Part shown: piece by piece, positions 60,603-64,000 of the stretch | How the letters are laid out: the number at the start of each line of letters is the position of its first letter | How positions within the stretch are numbered: position 1 is the stretch's first letter | Source: Tethya wilhelma | Taxonomy: Eukaryota > Porifera > Demospongiae > Tethyida > Tethyidae | Reading direction: 5' to 3' | Assembly: GCA_964030475.1 (NCBI GenBank) | Contig: CAXIPT010000008.1 | Span: forward strand, 2,294,141-2,358,140 | DNA: 64,000 bases | The notes under the pieces: generated by a model | Databases searched by the model: none | What the model saw: the letters and a program-made list of their open reading frames with translations, nothing else | What the model was told of the DNA's origin: nothing | Translations under genes and position numbers: made by a program

Positions 60603-63600
60603 CTCCCAGCCACTAGCATTGCAGTGAATGAGCAGAGGATATACTGGACTAGTGTATTGTCTGGTTCATTGTTTGCTGTAAGTCGATCTGACATGATGCA
60701 ACTGATAACTATTCCAGGACTGAATGCCTCAGCTGTGCGTACTCTCAGCCCTGGACTGCAACCTCTAACTGGTGTGTTCATTTGTTGTGATTGGGATACT
60801 TCAGTAGCCATGCTCATTACTGTACGTGCAAATATTTTATAGATATTGATTGCTGCCTGTCTCCCCCACAACTGAGTGGCGATCTTGGTTTTAGATTGAA
60901 AGTTAATCTTGTTAATAGAACAAGCACTAGTTTGTTTGTCAACTGGGATGTGCCTCAATTAGTGGGGTGTGAAGATGTTGTCTTCAGTTATCCACCCCTT
61001 ACCTATGGAGTTCAAGTTGAGGTTGGACAATCACCACTGCCTGGCTATCCAATGGTAGGTCTTATTTCACTACATGCTCTACATTAATATTGTCGTTATT
61101 GTTACAGTCCACTGTAGACAACTCATACTTGATTGAGAACCTAGAGCCATTCACAGAGTATATGGTGGAATTGAAGGGCTGTAATAAATATACCGCTAAG
61201 CAACATTATAGCGATAGTTTAAGAGGAATTGGCATAAATATCGAGACCCTGGAAGGAGGTATAGCATTAGTTCTATTGCTGTATATTGCATGGATCTATT
61301 GCTACATCTCTTTCCACCATGCAGTTCCTGATCGAGTTAGAAGAATAGAAGCCACTGTGTTTGGTACATCTACTGTAAATCTCACCTGGGATCAGCCAGA
61401 CAATGTACGAGGATCCAGCACAATTTACTATGTTCTAATAGCTGAGAATGTAGTGGAAACTGCTGTCAATACTATTGTGTTGATGGAGGAGGATGGAATT
61501 AAACCAGGAGTGAGACAAACTGTTGGGGTAAATTTTATCTATCTGTGTAGTGTAGATTGGCAATTTGAAACCCATGCATTGTTATACTAGTGTGTGTGTG
61601 TATGTGTATGTGTGTGTGTGTGTTGATGCATATTCATGGTGGCTCTCAATGCTGTTATGTTGCACAATTAGCTCTTCTACAAGAAACAAACAGTGTTTAT
61701 AAATCCCATTAGCTATAGATGTATGTACAACTCCATTTATATTGTGCAAGTCATTGAGCAAGGAGTGATTCAGTGTGGTGATTATTATATACCTCCCCTT
61801 CAGGTGGTAGTGTCCAATGGTGTGCTGAACAGTACTACTGCTGAGATTGAAGTGGTTCCCTGGCCTTTGCCTCCTCGGCCAACTCTGCCAGATATTGACA
61901 ATACTTCTATTAATGTTTCAGTCCAGCTAATGGAGTCTGGAGTCAATTATGACCCAATAGAAGAAATTAGAGTGGAGGTGTGTGTGTGTGTGTGCATATT
62001 GTTGAATCATTATGTGATCTTACTATTCCCAAGGTGATTGTTGTAAATATTTCTCCTCCTAGCTGTGTACTTTGCCTGATGGAGTCACTGACTGTAGTGG
62101 CTGCAATGAAACTAGGAAAACAGCAGGTCCACAACAAGTCAATGATTCTACTTCACTTCAGTTTAGTTTCACAGGCTTGTTAGCATTCACTTATCATTGT
62201 CTTCGAAGTGTGGGTACCTACATTACTATTGAAGGTGATGACATGCCAGAGGTGACTCCTGGAGATTATGAGAAGTTTCAAACTACAGGTTTGTAATACT
62301 ATGTACTTGATGGTTTAACACAGTAAAAAAATGTATGGTAATTTTATCCTAGACTATTAAGATGCTGTAAATTATGGAATTTTCGTATGTTGAATATTTA
62401 TGTTGAATAATTTTCATAGCATCACTGCATTATGCAGCCCCACCCACTATTTTGCAATTTTTGGTGTATTTAAAGTTTTGTACTCTGCAATGACAATGAA
62501 GATTTATCAACTACAAATGTTTGCCATTTACGGTAGACAAAAATATTTGTAACAATAGGTTGTTAATAGCAACTGGCTATTGCTTAACACACCGATTATA
62601 TAGCACATCCCTACTGTATCATGTATGCTTAAGAGAATGTTCTTTGTTGTTGTTGTAGCTGGTCGTCCTGATGCTCCTGTGGTAAGAACTGATGATACTA
62701 ACAGTGACATACTAGTCTGGGATCCTCCCAACAGTAGAGGCAGTGACATTACTGTTTACGTTGTTATTGCCATGTAAGTTGATATCAATGGTGTATGCAT
62801 GCTTGTACATTGCCTGTAGTGTTTATGGTAACAATAATGAATTCAGGGAGGCAAACAACCCATCAGCTGAGGAGATCACTATGATCAGAGATGCTGGAGA
62901 TACTTCTGTTGATTTGCAAGCTCTAACTGATTTACCAATTGGTGTGGACTTTGAAGTTCAAGTTGTTGCAAGGAATATGATTGGCGAGAGTGACCGGAGC
63001 ACTCCTCCTATCCCCTTCACCAGATCAACCTGTATGTTAATGTAGCTGAGCATGGCATGTACATAGCCTCGTACCCAGGCCTACCCCCGTGTGGTTTAAT
63101 GTTTAAACGCGGAGGTACAAGGCCTGGGAACGAGGCTAGCATGTACATATATAGTGTAGTATTGCACACAGTGCTGTTAATGTGTTTATGGTATCTATTT
63201 TTCAGCAAGAGAATCTCCTTTCACGGAATCTCCCCTTTTTATTGTTGTTATTGCGGTTCCTGCTGCACTGATAGTTATTGTGGTTGTCATTTCGTTGATC
63301 ATAAGTGAGTTATTGTACACTGCGTATAAGGTAGTATGTATGTATATAACTTGTGTACTTTTTCTTCCATGACTCTAGTATTCGTATGTTGCTGTGGAAG
63401 ATCTGGCAAACGAGATCTTAAGAGTCTTTCTTACATGTATGGACCTGACCATGAACTGAGCAACTTGCGACATGCTTATCGTCATGCTCAAGCTAACAAC
63501 CCACATTACACATGGTACGTACAGTATGTGATAGCTGTATCCCCTGTTTAGAGTATGGTGCTCATTGCCAACCTAATGATTAACCCTTGGTGTGTGAAAT

Positions 63601-64000
63601 GTGCCGAAGGTTATAGTAGTTGCTTAAAAAATCAGAAGCTGAAAGCTTACAGTTTCTGAGCTATGACAGGATTTTTAAAATGTTTGGAAACATAGCACTA
63701 GTGCTTTTGTATATTCTGCATGTGCATTACAGCTTGTTGCCTAGGTAGCCATGCCTATGCATAATTCATTATTGTCAGTATAGATGCATGTGTGTGGATG
63801 CTAATACAGTGTATATTAGGCTATAGTTTGTACACCATGCTTATTGTGCTTTTCATTACGTCAATTTCTTTGATGCTTGTTTGCTCTGGTGGCTGGGTGT
63901 TCCACTATGGTTATAGTTTTGTACTAGAGGAAGCTGTGTGTGTTTGGTATTCAACTTCCATGCATGTTTGCATTTAGGTCAATGGAAGACTATGTGTGCA
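40283..64000 (+). CDS. ROS1/Sevenless-like receptor tyrosine kinase, ectodomain to juxtamembrane (3' partial)
   Basis: Thirty-five phase-consistent exons (details in the block entries) encode about 2,000 residues. The order is signal peptide, FN3 x2, six-bladed YWTD-type propeller, FN3, propeller, FN3 x2, propeller, FN3 x4, transmembrane helix and cytoplasmic segment. As I know it, this order is the one in vertebrate ROS1 and fly Sevenless and in no other receptor family I recall. The last exon begun here (63978) runs off the right edge, so the kinase domain is predicted, not seen. Expected role: cell-surface receptor whose ectodomain binds a ligand (BOSS for Sevenless, NELL2 for ROS1). The gene starts head to head with UTP14. 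LRP-like proteins also carry YWTD propellers but have EGF and LDL-A modules, absent here. Confidence 0.85.
40352..43542. other. Intron/upstream region between the two first exons
   Basis: No supported coding exon. ORFs on both strands at 41299-41689 overlap and lack splice context. It includes an N at 42817 that probably marks a contig join. The promoter for first exon B presumably lies near its right end. Confidence 0.5.
43543..43659 (+). CDS. Alternative first exon B: signal peptide
   Basis: ATG 43543 opens 39 codons, beginning MLRTITSGFQLQSRPRSPHW, with hydrophobic core IVTLTLLLH and end AALVAAT, then GTAAGT at 43660. It ends in phase 0 with the same VAAT|GTAAGT junction as exon A, so either can join exon 2 at 46050. 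The longer charged N-region is still compatible with a signal peptide. The extra residues could alternatively indicate that a downstream ATG is used, but none is present in frame. Confidence 0.7.
44247..44349. repeat. Palindromic MITE, perfect 30-bp arms
   Basis: TAGTCTCGCGGGCCAGACGT and the next 10 bases (44247-44276) are exactly mirrored at 44320-44349. The flanks GGTGATGGG and GATGATGGG differ at one base, consistent with a 9-bp target duplication. Ends and duplication length link it to the elements at 53735 and 63064. Confidence 0.85.
45033..45291. repeat. MITE with perfect 66-bp inverted arms
   Basis: 45033-45098 (AAAGAGGCAGGTTTTAGAAA...) and 45226-45291 are exact reverse complements. 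TA occurs at both outer edges, as for a TA-target transposon such as Tc1/mariner. Zero arm divergence suggests a young copy. Confidence 0.85.
46050..47271 (+). CDS. ROS-like gene, exons 2-5: FN3 domains 1 and 2
   Basis: Exons 46050-46226, 46426-46567, 46652-46805 and 47126-47271. Exon 2 opens CVDTCPSGSSAGW, a small Cys-containing N-terminal segment. FN3-1 includes SATFFWDDDTEFDPDVYVVQ and LDNLTSSTNYEGQVC. FN3-2 begins PPSPPRDVLVTANG, has the tryptophan strand LTVSWNVPEIENGGIDQY, then FLPPNTMFDCEVTAINSFG, the typical E-F-G strand region. For exon 5, the acceptor at 47125 (tatag|A) gives a normal-length domain. An upstream acceptor at 47047 is also in phase but would include a TAA at 47052. Confidence 0.85.
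47404..52298 (+). CDS. ROS-like gene, exons 6-10: YWTD-type propeller 1
   Basis: Exons 47404-47535, then 47841-47948 or 49552-49659, then 49016-(49104, broken) or 49950-50065, then 51649-51755 and 51847-52298. Blade signatures are DLLLVYSNEVRYAKL, IDYHYYRSEIYMMT, AVDWVNNEIYWVE, IIVDPVRGYFYWSD and IESDGRIYFVG, all variants of the YWTD repeat. The large last exon has a Ser/Thr-rich insertion (TDTNSQETFPHLNTESVNS) and closes with the linker VKQPLPV into the next FN3. Exon pair 7/8 is duplicated (see separate entries), and only one pair can be spliced in per transcript. Confidence 0.85.
47841..49104 (+). repeat. Duplicated exon pair 7/8, first copy (broken at N)
   Basis: Exon 7 copy 1 (47841-47948) is intact. 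Exon 8 copy 1 begins at 49016 and runs to ...NNEIYWVE, then stops at the N at 49105, after which unrelated MITE-like sequence follows. The intron between them holds a 240-bp repeat (48076-48330) and more inserted DNA. Relative to the second copy, exon 7 differs at roughly one base in ten and exon 8 at about one in twenty. Confidence 0.75.
48076..48330 (-). repeat. Dispersed 240-bp repeat, copy 3 (inverted), within a larger insert
   Basis: Reverse complement of the 34672-34912 element, including CAGACAGACAGACAGACAAA and a minus-strand frame with FRFMNVSTISFVGRAVFLEI. The insert may extend to about 48848, because AAGCCTCGGCAC near 48084 is mirrored by GTGCCGAGGCTT near 48812. Confidence 0.75.
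49319..49393 (+). tRNA. tRNA-like sequence (A and B box), probably SINE-derived
   Basis: TAGCTCAGTGGTATG resembles an internal A box and GGGTTCCGATCCC a B box. A cloverleaf can be drawn. The acceptor GTTCTAG/CTAGATC has one mismatch, the anticodon stem TTCAA/TTGAA is perfect around CTAGAAT (anticodon AGA), and the T stem CTGGG/CCCAG is perfect. The D stem is weak. Anticodon AGA would mean serine, but the long variable arm of tRNA-Ser is missing, so a tRNA-derived SINE or a pseudo-tRNA is more likely. It lies in an intron of the receptor. Confidence 0.5.
49552..50065 (+). repeat. Duplicated exon pair 7/8, second copy (intact)
   Basis: Exons 49552-49659 and 49950-50065 have complete splice sites and open frames, and exon 8 ends IQNQPGSM in phase 0, joining exon 9 (51649). 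This is the copy to use in a default gene model. Confidence 0.8.
50066..51648. other. Intron 8 of the receptor gene
   Basis: Non-coding. A minus-strand 72-codon ORF at 51011-51229 and a short ATG ORF at 50898 with a GTAAG site after it have no supported partners. Confidence 0.5.
52382..52744 (+). CDS. ROS-like gene, exons 11-12: FN3 domain 3
   Basis: Exons 52382-52477 and 52535-52744. PPSFPTRVRVSTTSTTASVT leads into WDAPQFIGSLYS, the FN3 B-strand tryptophan region. Then come SNWIYTLSYTDIATPSS, LEGLQPGTLYGLNVSAVGPG and a closing VFSTKAAG. It sits between propellers 1 and 2 exactly as in ROS1. The intron between the two exons is only 57 bp. Confidence 0.88.
52980..56798 (+). CDS. ROS-like gene, exons 13-17: propeller 2
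   Basis: Exons 52980-53090, 53188-53375, 53434-53540, 56202-56414 and 56602-56798 (the last two recur at 57593-57805 and 57993-58189). Blades are LLLAATEGGVFQSGLNGE, IAYDTYTDEYYWSIQGG, FDWIARRLFWVEDGD, AMALDSLNGILFWTQ, LAVDVERRRLYWPS and YAADTLFIGSLSSNEVYSV. The 53541-56201 intron is packed with MITEs. The propeller ends with the SSVQPLPD linker, like the QPLP linkers after propellers 1 and 3. Confidence 0.88.
53735..54418. repeat. 684-bp nonautonomous element with 9-bp target duplication
   Basis: Left end TAGCCTCGTCCCCAGGCC and right end GGCCTGGGAACGAGGCTA are inverted, flanked on both sides by GAGTGTAAC (53726-53734 and 54419-54427). An internal copy of the end pattern (GCACGCAGAGGGCCTGGGAA near 53815, and CACCAGGCCTTCTGCGTGCT near 54317) suggests nesting or a tandem of two elements. 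No transposase inside. Confidence 0.85.
54455..54665. repeat. MITE with TACCATATAGCTCC/GGAGCTATACGGTA ends
   Basis: The 26-bp terminal inverted repeats (TACCATATAGCTCCAAATTT, then TCGTGG) differ at one or two bases. The interior is rich in CACGAAAATTT and its complement. Confidence 0.85.
55032..55364. repeat. MITE with perfect 39-bp inverted arms
   Basis: TACAGTACAGACAACGTGAA and the next 19 bases (55032-55070) are exactly mirrored at 55326-55364. The interior contains several CTCGCGAG words in both orientations. It lies in the exon 15-16 intron. Confidence 0.85.
55717..57106. repeat. 1390-bp block duplicated at 57108-58497 (likely assembly artefact), copy 1
   Basis: The sequence, including introns, is identical to 57108-58497 wherever I compared it, with a constant offset of 1391. 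Copy 1 ends inside exon 18 at the N (57107) and copy 2 starts immediately after that N. A contig end overlapping the next contig's start explains this without any biological duplication. Confidence 0.85.
57108..58497. repeat. 1390-bp block, copy 2
   Basis: Holds a second, identical copy of exon 16 (57593-57805), exon 17 (57993-58189) and exon 18, which here continues intact to 58514. A correct model should use these exons once, not twice. Confidence 0.85.
58294..59350 (+). CDS. ROS-like gene, exons 18-22: FN3 domains 4 and 5
   Basis: Exons 58294-58514, 58641-58776, 58841-59004, 59079-59222 and 59290-59350. FN3-4 includes RFSIEIEWDAAPPLDVARD and QLDYSLRLSG, closing TVSSLWYRGTSSPFT. FN3-5 starts LPGQVSNLRSYTYRP with LTAIVVWDEPAFVVTSYIVR, YTILLRRCDNNELSY and YEIEITPVNPSGQGNSS. 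The intron 59223-59289 is 67 bp with GTAAAC donor and CTGCCACAG acceptor. An open frame runs through it but ends soon after in a stop, and only the spliced form restores the conserved NPSGQG G-strand. Confidence 0.87.
59412..60771 (+). CDS. ROS-like gene, exons 23-26: propeller 3 with furin-type site
   Basis: Exons 59412-59611, 59671-59891, 60183-60481 and 60601-60771. Blades are GHVAVDTIGRMVYWFYP, LSFEWVARELYYMVAED, MTIDPFRGYLYYLIADS, LTLEPTTGDLLVCDAV and SIAVNEQRIYWTSVLSG. Between the third and fourth of these, SGSRSKRQTSS (RSKR codons at 60280-60291) matches the R-X-K/R-R furin consensus. The intron 60482-60600 contains a poly-C run, 25 Ns and a (CA)n run directly before the acceptor. Its donor (GTGGAA) is weak, so this boundary is less certain than the rest. 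Confidence 0.82.
60523..60600. repeat. Poly-C, sequence gap and (CA)n microsatellite
   Basis: A C run (to 60544), 25 Ns (60545-60569) and about 30 bases of alternating CA up to the AG of the exon 26 acceptor. The true length is unknown. The (CA)n serves as the pre-acceptor tract of this intron. Confidence 0.85.
60843..63031 (+). CDS. ROS-like gene, exons 27-33: membrane-proximal FN3 domains 6-9
   Basis: Exons 60843-61054, 61108-61258, 61325-61527, 61672-61977, 62063-62288, 62659-62773 and 62820-63031. Landmarks are TSTSLFVNWDVPQLVGCED and LIENLEPFTEYMVELKGCN (FN3-6), TVNLTWDQPDNVRGSSTIYY (FN3-7), then Cys-containing regions around LQVVVSNGVLNSTTAEIEV, SINVSVQLMESG and CTLPDGVTDCSGCNETR (FN3-7/8), and SDILVWDPPNSRGSDIT with LPIGVDFEVQVVARNMIGES (FN3-9). 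Assignment of exons 30-31 to domain boundaries is approximate because those repeats are divergent. The exon 27 acceptor was chosen by phase (tatag|AT at 60842). Confidence 0.82.
61590..61624. repeat. (GT)n-type microsatellite
   Basis: An interrupted GTGTGTGTGTGTATGTGTAT run in intron 29. A second short (GT)n at 61976-61994 overlaps the exon 30 donor. Confidence 0.8.
62289..62658. other. Intron 31 with a decayed TACGGTA-end element
   Basis: Non-coding. TTTACGGTAGAC at 62527 and several AATTTTCG-like words resemble the MITE family seen in UTP14 introns, but a mirrored left end is not clear. Confidence 0.4.
63064..63138. repeat. 75-bp minimal palindromic MITE with 9-bp target duplication
   Basis: TAGCCTCGTACCCAGGCCT on the left and AGGCCTGGGAACGAGGCTA on the right, with only about 35 bp between. 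GCATGTACA occurs on both sides (63055-63063 and 63139-63147). Same ends and duplication length as 53735-54418. Located in intron 33 of the receptor. Confidence 0.9.
63206..63304 (+). CDS. ROS-like gene, exon 34: transmembrane helix
   Basis: 33 codons: SRESPFTESP, then the hydrophobic LFIVVIAVPAALIVIVVVIS and LII, continuing IFVCCCGRSGKR in the next exon. This is a single-pass helix with a Cys-rich, basic stop-transfer sequence on the cytoplasmic side, as expected for a type I receptor. Confidence 0.9.
63379..64000 (+). CDS. ROS-like gene, exons 35-36: juxtamembrane segment (3' partial)
   Basis: Exon 35 (63379-63514) encodes IFVCCCGRSGKRDLKSLSYM, YGPDHELSNLRHAYRHAQ and ANNPHYT. NPHY (63498-63509) is an NPxY motif. 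Exon 36 starts at 63978 after CATTTAG and reads WSMEDYVC before the window ends; its phase matches. A glycine loop and catalytic domain should follow outside the window. Confidence 0.85.

Overview
The window is animal nuclear DNA: AT-rich, intron-dense, with GT..AG introns of about 65 bp to several kb, and crowded with small inverted-repeat transposons and transposase relics. A sponge, most likely the demosponge Amphimedon queenslandica, fits the gene structure, the repeat style and the early-animal look of the genes. That assignment is inference, since no species marker was tested. Single Ns at 42817, 49105 and 57107 and a 25-base N run at 60545-60569 show it is a draft scaffold.

Layout. 1-106: tail of an unidentified gene entering from the left. 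2684-3676: an intact intronless 330-aa ORF that looks transposon-derived. About 4.1-12.6 kb: a cluster of about 1-kb composite repeats, each a foldback module followed by a second module, with a BEL/Pao gag relic (9.07-9.75 kb). 13.3-26.2 kb: a transposon graveyard containing, in order, a Merlin DNA transposase, two different hAT transposases, a Ty3/gypsy pol, a LINE, a DIRS-type reverse transcriptase and a tyrosine recombinase, all broken. 26.2-28.9 kb: no coding signal.

Two real genes fill the rest, arranged head to head around a promoter interval of about 420 bp (39863-40282). On the minus strand (about 28.9-39.9 kb) is UTP14, a small-subunit processome protein. I traced 16 exons whose splice phases all agree, giving about 518 aa. 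On the plus strand (40.3 kb to the window end) is the extracellular part of a ROS1/Sevenless-type receptor tyrosine kinase. It has a signal peptide, FN3 x2, propeller, FN3, propeller, FN3 x2, propeller, FN3 x4, a transmembrane segment and a juxtamembrane segment with an NPxY motif. The kinase domain would lie beyond the right edge.

The receptor gene has two alternative signal-peptide exons, a diverged duplicated exon pair that by phase can only be used alternatively, and a 1390-bp identical duplication starting exactly at an N. That last one is almost certainly an unmerged contig overlap rather than biology. I see no novel defence or other gene system. The points most worth following up are the receptor gene's structure, the short MITE family with 9-bp target-site duplications, and the composite repeat cluster.
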